Both the position numbers and the translations under genes were made by a program. DNA of 40,600 nucleotides from Victivallales bacterium (GTDB lineage Bacteria; Verrucomicrobiota; Lentisphaeria; Oligosphaerales; Oligosphaeraceae): the NCBI GenBank assembly GCA_017548425.1, contig JAFZAB010000128.1:1-40600 (forward strand), read 5' to 3'. Under the pieces are notes generated by a model. That model was not told the origin of the DNA and did not search any database. It saw nothing but the letters and a program-made list of their open reading frames with translations. Below are positions 30,579-39,089 of this stretch, piece after piece (the first letter of the stretch is position 1; every line of letters begins with the position of its first letter).

Positions 30579-30597
30579 GCCGCCTTCGGCGGCTTTT
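30579..30597 (+). terminator. Possible weak terminator in repeat DNA
   Basis: GCCGCC-TTC-GGCGGC followed by TTTT, preceded by ATTATGCATTATGC and GCCATAA units (30525-30578). The U tract is short; it could equally be a repeat end, as at 25797. Confidence 0.45.
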
Positions 30598-30645
30598 CGT
30601 GGTTCTTGATCTGAAAAAATCGTCTGAAGATTTCAAAAATAATAT

Positions 30646-30692
30646 TTGTGTTTTGCAAAAGGGAGGATATATTTCAAATAACAAGATTATTT
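30646..30692 (+). promoter_or_regulatory. Promoter and dyad operator of XRE-ImmA/PIN operon
   Basis: TTGTGT (30646-30651), a 16-bp spacer, TATATT (30668-30673), then a perfect dyad AAATAA-CAAGA-TTATTT (30676-30692) at the expected transcription start, suitable for binding by the XRE-type product. Confidence 0.5.
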
Positions 30693-30729
30693 CTGATTAG
30701 TTAGAATCCATTGAGCATATCAAAAGAGC

Positions 30730-31896
30730 ATGACGATGCAAGAGAAGCTTGTCAATCCAACCATGATAATCTGGGCGCGAAAGCGCCTGGGGGATTCCGT
30801 GGAGGCGTTTGCCAGGCGGTTGGGCGTTTCAAGCCAACGTGTAACCGATTGGGAAAACGGCGACGTGTTCATGACGTATGCCCAGATCAAAAAACTTGCG
30901 GCACAGTCGTTGTTGCCTGTTGGATTGTTCTTTCTCGAACGTCCCCCTGAATTATCCATTGGAATGGCGGATTTCCGCAATGGCGGTGAGCACAAGCCGC
31001 TTTCCCCTAGCCCGGAATTGTACGCCGTCGTCTCCACCATGAAATACCGTCAGGCATGGTATCGGGACTATCTGTTGGAAAATGGCTGCGCTCCTTTGGA
31101 TTATGTCGGAAGTGTGACGACCGACACGCCCGTCAAGGTCGCCGTTGACGGGCTGAAGGCGATCTTTCAGTGGGATGACGATATCGTTGCCCAGTGCAAG
31201 GATTGGGAAAGCTGTTTTGACAGGCTGACGACGGCCATGGAAGACAGTGCCGGCATTCTGGTCATGCGCAACAGCGTGGTGGACAACAATACCAGCCGCC
31301 ATCTTGATCTCCGCGAATTTCGTGGTTTTGCTTTGGCCGACCAGTATGCCCCGCTTGTCTTCGTCAACGCTGCTGACAGCAAAGGCGCCCAGTTGTTCAC
31401 GCTGGTCCATGAAGCTGCACATATCCTGCTGAATCAAGGCGGCATCAGCAATGCCGACCTTTCGGAAGTGCGGTGCGACCACGCTGTCGAACGTTATTGC
31501 AATGCTGTCGCGGCCGAGTTTCTTGCTCCCGAGGCAACAGTCAAGTCATGCTGGGCTGAAAGCAAATCTTCCGACTGGTTGGAACGTATTTCCACTATCG
31601 CTCGTCATCTCAAGCTGAGCCGCCAGGTCATCCTGTATCGTTGCCAATCCCTGCGTCTGATTCCCTCGACAGTCGCTCAGGGCTTGTGGGAAGATTTAAA
31701 AAGTATGGAAAATGTTTCCGGAGGAACTGGAGGAAATTTCTATGCCATGCTGAAGAATCGCGTCAGCCGTTTGTTTGCCCGCATGGTCATCGCGGAAAAC
31801 GATTCAGGCAACATATCGTTCACGGACGCCTTCCGGCTTTTATCCGTCAACAGTCCGGCGTCTCTGCGAAGGCTTTCGGAGGCAGTGGGGGTGTAG
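30730..31896 (+). CDS. XRE-family HTH + ImmA/IrrE-like zinc peptidase (antitoxin)
   Basis: 388-residue fusion. Residues about 8-62 are an XRE helix-turn-helix (ARKRLGDSVEAFARRLGVS, VTDWENG). The middle and C-terminal parts are an ImmA/IrrE-like metallopeptidase with HEAAH in FTLVHEAAHILLNQGG (His, Glu, His for zinc) and a downstream ERYCNAVAAEFLAP segment carrying the third-ligand Glu. Such XRE-ImmA proteins often stand directly before DUF4411 PIN toxins as antitoxin/regulator. The PIN gene starts 2 bp after this stop. Start ATG 30730 or 30736; AAGAG at 30724-30728 suits 30736. A dyad next to the -10 box supports autorepression. Confidence 0.88.
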   Translation: MTMQEKLVNPTMIIWARKRLGDSVEAFARRLGVSSQRVTDWENGDVFMTYAQIKKLAAQSLLPVGLFFLERPPELSIGMADFRNGGEHKPLSPSPELYAVVSTMKYRQAWYRDYLLENGCAPLDYVGSVTTDTPVKVAVDGLKAIFQWDDDIVAQCKDWESCFDRLTTAMEDSAGILVMRNSVVDNNTSRHLDLREFRGFALADQYAPLVFVNAADSKGAQLFTLVHEAAHILLNQGGISNADLSEVRCDHAVERYCNAVAAEFLAPEATVKSCWAESKSSDWLERISTIARHLKLSRQVILYRCQSLRLIPSTVAQGLWEDLKSMENVSGGTGGNFYAMLKNRVSRLFARMVIAENDSGNISFTDAFRLLSVNSPASLRRLSEAVGV

Positions 31897-31898
31897 CC

Positions 31899-32390
31899 AT
31901 GGCTTATCTGCTTGACACGAACGTCTTCATTGACGCGGCTGAAACATATTATGCTTCTGACATTTGCCCAAGCTTCTGGCGTTGGTTGCCACATGAAGAA
32001 AAGGTTCGCTCCATCAAGGAAGTCAAGGATGAACTGCTCAAAGGCAACGACAGCTTGTCACGATGGATCAAGGCTGAGTTGCCAAATGATTTCTTTTCTA
32101 CGCTTTCAGCGAAAACACGCAAACGCATGTCCGCAATTGCGGATTATGTCCTGAATCGTTTGGGAGGAAATTATAGCATCGAAGCCCGTCAGGAATTTCT
32201 GCAAGGGGCGGACGCCTGGCTGGTCGCCGCTGCTATGGAGAACGATGACGTCATCGTGACTCATGAAAAAAGGAATATTGATCATCGCGAAACAAAGAAA
32301 GTGTATTTGCCGACTATAGCAACGGCTTTTAATATTCGATGCATGAGAATTTATCAAGTACTGCGTGAATTACAGATAGTGCTTGGATAA
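31899..32390 (+). CDS. DUF4411 PIN-domain ribonuclease toxin
   Basis: 163-residue PIN-fold protein of the DUF4411 type, predicted Mg-dependent RNase. Acidic residues fit the PIN active site: Asp6 in LLDTNVFIDA, Glu in IKEVKDEL, Asp in GADAWLVAAA, and a final acidic/Asn site in VTHEKRNIDH. The ATG at 31899 is 2 bp after the XRE-ImmA stop, with GGGGGTG upstream. A longer frame back to 31641 is only the shadow of the preceding gene. The pair forms a likely type II toxin-antitoxin unit. Confidence 0.9.
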   Translation: MAYLLDTNVFIDAAETYYASDICPSFWRWLPHEEKVRSIKEVKDELLKGNDSLSRWIKAELPNDFFSTLSAKTRKRMSAIADYVLNRLGGNYSIEARQEFLQGADAWLVAAAMENDDVIVTHEKRNIDHRETKKVYLPTIATAFNIRCMRIYQVLRELQIVLG

Positions 32391-32395
32391 TTGCC

Positions 32396-32640
32396 CCCCC
32401 CTAAACTGTTAATTGTTAATTGTTAACTGTTAATTGGAAAGAACCACGAATTCCACGAATTTCCACGAAGCTTAACCTAAACTATTAATTGTTAATTGGA
32501 CTAACCACTAACCACTGCATTTCGCTTTCAGCTTTCAGCTTTTGGCTTTTAGCTAAACTGTTAATTGTTAATTGTTAATTGTTAATTCAGCATTCAGCAT
32601 TGCCCTTAGGCCATCAGCCTTCAGCCATAAGCTATGTCCG
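32396..32640. repeat. Dense heptamer region
   Basis: TTAATTG units, CCACGAA phrases (32440-32470), AACCACT units, GCTTTCA units, four TTAATTG units (about 32560-32586), GCATTCA and GCCATCA/GCCATAA units. No gene or clear terminator is seen in the 333-bp gap 32391-32723. Confidence 0.85.
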
Positions 32641-32723
32641 AAGGACATTCTCTGGGATGATGTGACTCTCCATAATCCGTCTGGAAGACGGCACTGTATT
32701 AGTTTGTATTTTCTTACACACTC

Positions 32724-34328
32724 ATGAAAACAAAACGAGAAATAGAAGAACTTCTGAACAAGTATCCCGAATACCGTGATGCTTTGTTCTGCAGAGGATA
32801 TTATTTGACCGAAGACCATGATACGGATGAACAGGCATACCCGTTCTATGGCGCGTGGAATGTCTTCATGGTGAAAAGCTTCAAATGCTTTGTCCATCCA
32901 TTGCAGACTTATACACTCTACAATAGAGGAAGCGATACTTATTTACTTATTGGACATGCCTATAATCCTTTCAGCATGTGCCATGAGGAATCGAAACTTT
33001 TAGTGGATTGTGCAGATGCGTATGCTAGAGGAAAAGCAGAGCTTTTTGAATCCATCAATGAATGGACAGGCATTTTTGCCTTGTTTGTTTTCTCTGATGA
33101 TCTGATGGTTGTTCAAGATTGTGGTGGCATCAAGGCAGTCTATTATGGTGAAGTCAAAGGGAAGACCATCATCACGTCGTTCCCACAGATTGCCGCGGAT
33201 TTGCATGGGCTGGAAATGGATCCTTTTATCCATGAATTAACCACCAACCGTTTTTTCAATATCGGCAACCGCTATCTGCCTGGTGATTTGGCGCCTTTCA
33301 AAGAGTTCAAAAGAATCGGAGCCAATGTCTATCTTACCCGTAATAATGACCATCAATATAAAATTACAAGATTTTATCCAACAGCCCCGCATCCTGAATG
33401 TAAAACAGAAGAAGATTACAGGAAGATTGTCGAGAAATCCTTTGAAATCCTTCACAAAGGCATTGAACTGGCAGGAAGAAAATGGTCACATGGAATGATT
33501 TCATTGTCTGGTGGTACCGACAGCAAAACGACTCTTGCCTGTGCAAATGGATGCTATGATAAATTCCGTTATTTCAGTTATCAGTCCAAGGATACGGAGA
33601 TTGTCGATTCTGAAGCGGCTCATACCATTTGCGGCAAAATTGGTGTTCAGCATGATATCTATAAGATACCCGACAATAATTCCGATGTGAAGGATTTTGA
33701 TGTTCTGAAGGCTATTATCGACCATACCAATGCATGGGTTAAGAATTTGGCGGACAATGAAATCCGCAAATATATCTTCTTCTATCGCCACAAAGATATG
33801 ATGGATGTCGAGGTCAAGTCATGGATTTCGGAAATCGTCCGTGTGTTCTTCGACCGAAAGTACGGTTTCAGAATGCCTGCAAAACTGACACCGAGACATT
33901 TCAGCATTTTCCAGACTCGCTATTTCCTTGCTCCTTCACTGTTATGGAAGAGTGATAGTCTTTATAAGGAATACATGAAGAAGTTTGATTTAACTGAACC
34001 AAAGTACAATTATGAACATACCGATTTGTACTACTGGGAAGTCCGCATGAGCAGTTGGGGAATGCAGGTCGCGAATTCACAGGACATCTGCCATACTATT
34101 ACGTTCCCGTTCAACAACCGAAAACTTGTGGATATGATGTTGTGCGCTCCACGTGAAAAACGTGTCACCGATCAAATGCATGCGGATATCATCCGCCTTG
34201 CCAATCCAACCATTGCTAACGCGGATATCCATATTGCCAACAATTACTTCAAATCCAAACGAATATGGCTGGAGAAGATTTATTATTACTATCGGATTAT
34301 TCCCTATAAGCTGACGCATTGGAATTAA
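32724..34328 (+). CDS. Asparagine-synthetase-like ATP-dependent amidoligase, no glutaminase Cys (copy 2)
   Basis: 534-residue paralogue of 28658-30250, with the same two-domain plan: an Ntn-like N-terminal domain without an initial Cys (starts MKTKREIEELLNKYPEY; YLLIGHAYNPFSM, NEWTGIFALFVF, DCGGIKAVYYGE) and a PP-loop domain with SLSGGTDSKTT (residues 260-270). The synthetase C-terminal helices include FPFNNRKLVDMML. The lack of the Cys that AsnB uses to release ammonia makes it more like beta-lactam synthetase or an ammonia/amine-using ligase. Two diverged copies in one locus suggest two carboxylates or a heteromeric enzyme. ATG 32724 has no Shine-Dalgarno. Downstream part is more AT-rich than copy 1. 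Confidence 0.85.
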   Translation: MKTKREIEELLNKYPEYRDALFCRGYYLTEDHDTDEQAYPFYGAWNVFMVKSFKCFVHPLQTYTLYNRGSDTYLLIGHAYNPFSMCHEESKLLVDCADAYARGKAELFESINEWTGIFALFVFSDDLMVVQDCGGIKAVYYGEVKGKTIITSFPQIAADLHGLEMDPFIHELTTNRFFNIGNRYLPGDLAPFKEFKRIGANVYLTRNNDHQYKITRFYPTAPHPECKTEEDYRKIVEKSFEILHKGIELAGRKWSHGMISLSGGTDSKTTLACANGCYDKFRYFSYQSKDTEIVDSEAAHTICGKIGVQHDIYKIPDNNSDVKDFDVLKAIIDHTNAWVKNLADNEIRKYIFFYRHKDMMDVEVKSWISEIVRVFFDRKYGFRMPAKLTPRHFSIFQTRYFLAPSLLWKSDSLYKEYMKKFDLTEPKYNYEHTDLYYWEVRMSSWGMQVANSQDICHTITFPFNNRKLVDMMLCAPREKRVTDQMHADIIRLANPTIANADIHIANNYFKSKRIWLEKIYYYYRIIPYKLTHWN

Positions 34329-34394
34329 ACAATGCCACTAAAGAAGAAGTAAAGAAGAATAAAACAATTAGAACTACATAAGCGGTGGGTGGTA

Positions 34395-34670
34395 ACCTAT
34401 AGCAATTATCTCTGCGAAGCAGCCATAGCTCCACGTAGTGGCATGATAACCGCCGAGCTGCAAGCAGCCGTTAGAACTCTTTCCTTTTAGTCTTTATACG
34501 TACACCAAAAGTTCTTATGATTTTGTCGGCTCTTGCGGCGAGGCAATCTGTTTCTTTCCGTGTATTCAGTGGACTCATAACAACCATTAGTGTTCATTCG
34601 TGTCCATTCGTGGTTAAAAAAATCCGTGTATTCAGTGTAATCTGTGGTTTCTTAAACTTTATTTGGGTAT
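34395..34670 (-). repeat. Composite dispersed repeat, copy D (inverted)
   Basis: The reverse complement shows TTAACCACGAATGGACACGAATG phrases broken by variants, then the CCTCGCCGCAAGAGCCGACA segment and a GGCTGC-TTGC-AGCTCGG hairpin, matching copy B base by base over long stretches. It fills most of the 381-bp gap 34329-34709; no gene is seen there. Confidence 0.75.
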
Positions 34671-34709
34671 GGCATTGATTACGCCACATAATTTTTCATT
34701 ATCAATTGA

Positions 34710-35822
34710 ATGAAGAAATTCATCCTCATATCCCCAAAGAATCGCACGGTCTATAACTTCCGTGGCGATCTGATCAAAGAGATTGTCAAACGCGGCTATG
34801 AAGTCGTCGTGACAGGTCCTGATCGGACGGATGTTGATAAAATCGAGGCACTTGGGGCGCGTTTCGTCGAAATACCGATGAACAAAACGGGCACGAGCAT
34901 CCTTGGCGATTGGCGATATTGTCAGGCATTGACAAAGCTGTTAAAACAAGAAAAGCCTGACGTGACACTTGGTTACACGGTCAAGCCGTGTATCTACGGG
35001 GCCATCGCCGCCAAACGAGCAGGCGTGAAGAACATCAACAGCATGATTACGGGCGGTGGTTACACCTTTATTTCGACATCATGGAAGGCGCGGATTCTTG
35101 GAATCATTGTGCGTTTTCTCTATCGTATTGGTCTGAGTTGTGCCCATCATGTGATTTTTCAAAACAATGATGATTTGCGTGAATTCTGTGACTGTAGACT
35201 TGTTAAGCGCGATAAGTGCTTTGTTGTGAATGGTTCTGGCGTGAACATGGATCATTTCAAGCCAGTTCCATTCCCAAAACAGATGACATTCTTGATGATT
35301 TCCCGTCTGTTGAAGAGCAAAGGCGTCAGCGAATATCTAGAAGCCGCTAGAATTGTGAAACAGAAGCATCCAGAAGTCCGTTTCATGTTGCTTGGCAAAT
35401 ACGAGACTGCCATGCAGGACGCATTGTCGAAAGACTATGTCCAGAAGTTCATTGACGATGGCATTGTGGAGCGTTTTGAAGAGACCTCCGATGTCCGGCC
35501 TTACTATTCGCAATGCAGCGTCTATGTTCTCCCTTCCTATCGCGAAGGGACGCCGCGGACAGTGTTGGAAGCCATGGCAATGGGACGTCCAATAATTACA
35601 ACGGATGCTAATGGATGTCGCGAAACAGTCATCGATGGTCAAAATGGTTTTATGGTTCCAATAAAAGATGTAGATGTTCTTGCAGATAAGATGTGTTGGA
35701 TGATTGATAATCTGCAGGACATACCTCGAATGGGTGAAGCGAGCCGTCGGCTTACTGAAAATAAGTTTGACGTTCAAATGATTAATAAAGAGATATTGAA
35801 ATTAGGAGGTTTTACAATATAA
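34710..35822 (+). CDS. Family 4 glycosyltransferase (PglA/WecA-locus type)
   Basis: Retaining GT-B glycosyltransferase (GT4) that extends the undecaprenyl-linked repeat unit, 370 residues. The N-terminal acceptor domain includes KNRTVYNFRGDLIKE and TLGYTVKPCIYGAIAAK, as in the group related to diacetylbacillosaminyl-PP-undecaprenol GalNAc transferase. The C-terminal donor domain has NGSGVNMDHFKP, MISRLLKSKGVSEYLEAA and the EX7E motif in REGTPRTVLEAMAMGRPIITT. ATG 34710 follows AT-rich DNA without a clear ribosome-binding site. It is the last gene of moderate GC before the AT-rich segment. Confidence 0.92.
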   Translation: MKKFILISPKNRTVYNFRGDLIKEIVKRGYEVVVTGPDRTDVDKIEALGARFVEIPMNKTGTSILGDWRYCQALTKLLKQEKPDVTLGYTVKPCIYGAIAAKRAGVKNINSMITGGGYTFISTSWKARILGIIVRFLYRIGLSCAHHVIFQNNDDLREFCDCRLVKRDKCFVVNGSGVNMDHFKPVPFPKQMTFLMISRLLKSKGVSEYLEAARIVKQKHPEVRFMLLGKYETAMQDALSKDYVQKFIDDGIVERFEETSDVRPYYSQCSVYVLPSYREGTPRTVLEAMAMGRPIITTDANGCRETVIDGQNGFMVPIKDVDVLADKMCWMIDNLQDIPRMGEASRRLTENKFDVQMINKEILKLGGFTI

Positions 35823-35886
35823 ATAAATCTAGCGGTGGGGATTAACAATGATCATTAATTACTTTTTTGTTAAAAGGAAATGACAA

Positions 35887-36396
35887 ATGAAGTATGAAGT
35901 TCATATATTGAAAGTTGAAGATGCCGATGCCATAGTAATAAAATATTGGCCAAATGAAAGTTCGAAGAATCCTATTACTGCAGTAATCGATGCTGGTAAT
36001 ATTGAAGATGGTGCAAAAGTGGTGAATTGCATAGGTTATTCGGAAGTTGATAAGATTTGTCATATTAATTATGCATTTTGTACACATCCTGATATTGATC
36101 ATAAGGGAGGATTTTTTGATTTATTTGAGAATTCTAGAGTAAAAATTGAAAATATGTATTTATTTGATCCATGGAAATATTTAACCAAAGAAGATTTTGC
36201 AAGGTTAAAATTAATTTCAAGTGCTAAAGAGAGGGCAAGATTACCATTTATTCATACAAAAGATTCAACAAAGAATCTTATTGATATTGCTGAGAAGAAA
36301 GGGGTATTAAGGCAAATACAAAAAGGTATGTATTTTAACGATATTCCAATCAGTGTGTTGGGGCCTAGTAATAAGTTCTATAGAGAATGTGCGTAA
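35887..36396 (+). pseudogene. Metallo-beta-lactamase-fold hydrolase (ComEC/Rec2-like), N-terminal part before in-frame TAA
   Basis: First 169 residues of an MBL-fold protein: strands ILKVEDADAIVIKY and ITAVIDAGN, then the metal motif THPDIDHKGG, in the HPDxDH form found in ComEC/Rec2-type hydrolases. The frame stops at TAA 36394-36396 after FYRECA and resumes unchanged two codons later, so the rest of the fold lies in 36400-36888. AAAGGAAATGACAA precedes ATG 35887. This is the start of the strongly AT-rich segment. Either a nonsense mutation or a split gene made through reinitiation. Confidence 0.75.
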
Positions 36397-36399
36397 GGT

Positions 36400-36888
36400 A
36401 TGATGGAGAATTATGCAGAAATAGTTGATGATGCAAATTTTGAACCATATGATGTTAATACATTGATTGATGAAGATTCAGCAAGAAGTGTTATTGATTT
36501 GGATGATGATAATTCATGTTCAAATCGATCAAGTATAATATTATTGTTTGAACCACCAAATGGAAGAAGATATCTTTTTCCTGGAGATGCTGCATGTGAT
36601 TCACTTTCACTTGTAATAAATGAATATATAAGTAAAATAAGAGGATGCATTTTAAAAGTTCCACATCATGGTAGTAAACATAATCTTTCAACAAAAATAA
36701 TTGATTGTTTGAAACCAAGAAGTGCAGTCATAAGTGCTAAAGGTTCAAGAAAGCATCCAAATAGTGGTATAGTTTATTGGTTGAGTAAGCATTGTAATGT
36801 TTACTCAACTCATAAATCTAATGGTTTGATTTATGGCTCGGAAATTTATGGTAATGCAATACCACTAAAAGAGAAGATAAAAGAGTAG
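36400..36888 (+). pseudogene. Metallo-beta-lactamase-fold hydrolase, C-terminal part after in-frame TAA
   Basis: Same frame as 35887-36396; ATG ATG begins 3 nt after the stop, so coupled reinitiation is possible. It carries the remaining metal ligands: LFPGDAA (Asp), ILKVPHHGSKHN (His) and SRKHPNSGIVYWL, all typical of ComEC-like MBL hydrolases. The two halves together (about 333 residues) make a full domain of normal length. The membrane-protein gene follows after 4 bp. Confidence 0.75.
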
Positions 36889-36892
36889 TATA

Positions 36893-37420
36893 ATGGATTT
36901 TCTTAAATCAATAATTTTCAAATTTTCAAAGTATGAGTTACTCAATAGGCTATTGCCAGGTGTCTTTTTTGTGTTGTTGTCAAAAGTATTAAAATGTCCA
37001 ATGTTAAAGCCAGATAATTGGGTTGAAACATTTGGTGTGTATATTTTTTGGGGAGAATTATCAAGTCGAATTGGTGCACTTTTTATTGAACCATTTCTAA
37101 AGATTACAAAGTTTGTTAGATTTGCTGAGTATTCTGATTATCAAGATTATCAAAGAGAAAATAAGGAATACAGTGATAAGTTGATTGCAAATGCAAATTT
37201 TGCACGAACACTTTGTGCACTTGGATTGTTATTGGAGGTTATGAGATTGTGGGTATTGTTACCAAATTGTAAACACATAGCATGCGTTAGTTTTGGCTGG
37301 CTTGATATTGCTGTTTTTGCATGGACGATTCTTTTCCTTTTTGCTTATTGTAGACAAGTAAATTTCCTAGTAGATAGAATTGAAAAATTTAAGAAAGATC
37401 GTACTGATAGGCCAATTTGA
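36893..37420 (+). CDS. Membrane protein coupled to MBL-fold hydrolase
   Basis: 175-residue integral membrane protein of unknown family, with three or four hydrophobic segments: about 15-33 (LLNRLLPGVFFVLLSKVL), 46-70 (weaker), 106-124 (LCALGLLLEVMRLWVLLP) and 136-154 (DIAVFAWTILFLFAY). A basic/acidic tail ends it. It starts 4 bp after the MBL stop, so the genes form one operon. A soluble hydrolase paired with a small membrane protein recalls effector modules of defence systems, but no named system is recognised; that link is inference. AT-rich. Confidence 0.75.
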   Translation: MDFLKSIIFKFSKYELLNRLLPGVFFVLLSKVLKCPMLKPDNWVETFGVYIFWGELSSRIGALFIEPFLKITKFVRFAEYSDYQDYQRENKEYSDKLIANANFARTLCALGLLLEVMRLWVLLPNCKHIACVSFGWLDIAVFAWTILFLFAYCRQVNFLVDRIEKFKKDRTDRPI

Positions 37421-38012
37421 TTATAGTCAGAAGATGGGAGGGATAAATGAAGAATCTACCGCATTAAGCAGTACCGCAAAAGTGTAGGTCGCCTTTTGAG
37501 AAAGCGTGTTATCGCGAGGACGACTATGGAAAAGAAATGTCGTTTCTCGTGTCTTTGTGTCCTTGCTGGTTGCATGTTGACAATGATTTCCGTTGCTGGG
37601 GGATACAGTTTCGGGACGAAGGCTAACATGTGGGTAGCCGTTCTTCAATATACACTGGGCAAGGGCGCTTTCCCCCTCCGTTCTCGAAGAAGACGCACCA
37701 GCGAATGGAAAATTAATGCGTTTATAGTATTTTGGAAGATGATGAAGTGCGGGCCTCGTCCGCCGCGCTACGAACATTCTCCGAGCCAAAAAAATGTCAC
37801 AAAAAGCGGACAATCAACGTGGCTGCTCACAAGTACTTTTGAAACAAGAAGAAAATGATATAATGTTTATCGATCATTTGCCAGAAATAGAAATTTTATA
37901 GATTGTAAAAAAAATGTATAAGTTGTCAATACAATTATATGATATATAATATAGAATAAATAACAACAAGTAATAAATTATAAAGAATTATTAACAATTA
38001 ATATAATATAAG
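37421..38012. other. Gene-poor interval with a less AT-rich patch
   Basis: From 37,430 to about 37,860 the DNA has a more balanced base composition than the AT-rich genes on both sides, and no recognised gene. One frame (ATG 37526 to 37858) starts with a lipoprotein-like end (CLCVLAGC) but then turns to Arg-rich low-quality sequence, so I do not call it a gene. From 37,860 to 38,012 is very AT-rich leader DNA. Confidence 0.4.
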
Positions 38013-39089
38013 ATGTTACAAAATAATAAATATTTATTTTTTATCGGAGTGCTCTTAAATGGGGGGGCTGAAAGAGTTGTTTCTATATTAGTAAACAAAA
38101 TGATAAAAAGTAATAAAAATATAGAATTGCTTATATATTATAAAAGTAAATATTTTTATGTCATTGATGATAAGGTAAAAATTACAATTGTTGAAGAAGA
38201 AACAGGAACAAGAAATATATTAAAAAATATAATTTGGGTAAGAAATTATATAAAAAATAATGCTGATGTGATTATTTCATTCATGGCTGCTTTTAATATG
38301 TTCATTTTAATAGCAACACTAGGATTGTCTAAAAAAGTGATTGTAGCAGATAGAAGTGATCCATATAGAATTCCTAGTAACTTTGTTATTAGACTATTAA
38401 GAAACATATTATATCGTTTTGCAGACGGAGTGGTTCTACAGACAAAACACAATCAAGACTACTTTTCGAAAAACATTCAACAAAAAAGTATTGTTATATA
38501 TAATCCTGTTGATATTGATAAAATTGCACAAATTCAATTAAATGATTTTAAGGATGATATAATATCAGTTGGGCGTCTGATACCTGTAAAAAATCAGAAA
38601 TTATTACTTGAAGTTTTTGCTGAAATTCATAAACAATACCCTAATTATTCATTAATTATTTATGGAGAAGGAGAAGAACGTGAGAAGCTTCAATCTCTTT
38701 CACATGCTTTGGGTATTGAATCAAATTTCTTTCTTCCTGGTAATAAAAAAGATATTTTTAATTGTATGGCTAATGCAAAGCTTTTTGTTCTTTCTTCAAA
38801 TTATGAAGGAATGCCAAATGCTTTGCTCGAAGCTATGTGTCTAGGGCTTCCTGTAATTTCAACTAAAGTATCAGGAGCAACAGATTTAATTGAAAATGGT
38901 GTGAATGGTATTTTAGTTGACTGTAATAATAAAATTGAACTTACAAATGCAATTATAAAAATGATTAAAGATAATGATTTCAGAGTAAAGTGTGCGCAAA
39001 ATGCTCTTTTACAAAGAAAAAAATTTTTGCCAGATGTTATAATTAAACAATGGATAAATTATATAAATTCAATAGAAAATAAACAATAA
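38013..39089 (+). CDS. Family 4 glycosyltransferase (AT-rich)
   Basis: GT4 retaining glycosyltransferase, 358 residues. N-terminal GGAERVVSILVNKM loop (the acceptor-side glycine motif), VADRSDPYR, YNPVDIDKI, and the donor-side ISVGRLIPVKNQKLLLEVF followed by EX7E in NYEGMPNALLEAMCLGLPVIS. It should add a sugar to the repeat unit like other locus enzymes. Codon use is extremely AT-rich (many AAT, ATA, TTA), unlike 34710-35822, pointing to a different source. The upstream DNA is almost pure A/T and has no Shine-Dalgarno. Confidence 0.92.
   Translation: MLQNNKYLFFIGVLLNGGAERVVSILVNKMIKSNKNIELLIYYKSKYFYVIDDKVKITIVEEETGTRNILKNIIWVRNYIKNNADVIISFMAAFNMFILIATLGLSKKVIVADRSDPYRIPSNFVIRLLRNILYRFADGVVLQTKHNQDYFSKNIQQKSIVIYNPVDIDKIAQIQLNDFKDDIISVGRLIPVKNQKLLLEVFAEIHKQYPNYSLIIYGEGEEREKLQSLSHALGIESNFFLPGNKKDIFNCMANAKLFVLSSNYEGMPNALLEAMCLGLPVISTKVSGATDLIENGVNGILVDCNNKIELTNAIIKMIKDNDFRVKCAQNALLQRKKFLPDVIIKQWINYINSIENKQ

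Noticed and set aside
31641..31898. N-terminal extension of the PIN protein
   Set aside because: It is the shadow of the XRE-ImmA gene; the PIN fold begins at ATG 31899, 2 bp after that gene's stop.
4440..32640. CRISPR array
   Set aside because: The repeats are 7-bp direct tandems without unique spacers of regular length, and no cas gene is present.
26430..36396. TAA reassigned to an amino acid, given two same-frame TAA interruptions
   Set aside because: Many other genes in the window end properly at TAA (for example at 14891, 19468 and 21383), so recoding is not supported.
37427..37858. Frames on both strands in the less AT-rich patch, one with a lipobox-like LAGC
   Set aside because: The protein after the LAGC is Arg-rich and low in similarity to anything I recognise, and frames on both strands compete. 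Not enough for a gene call.
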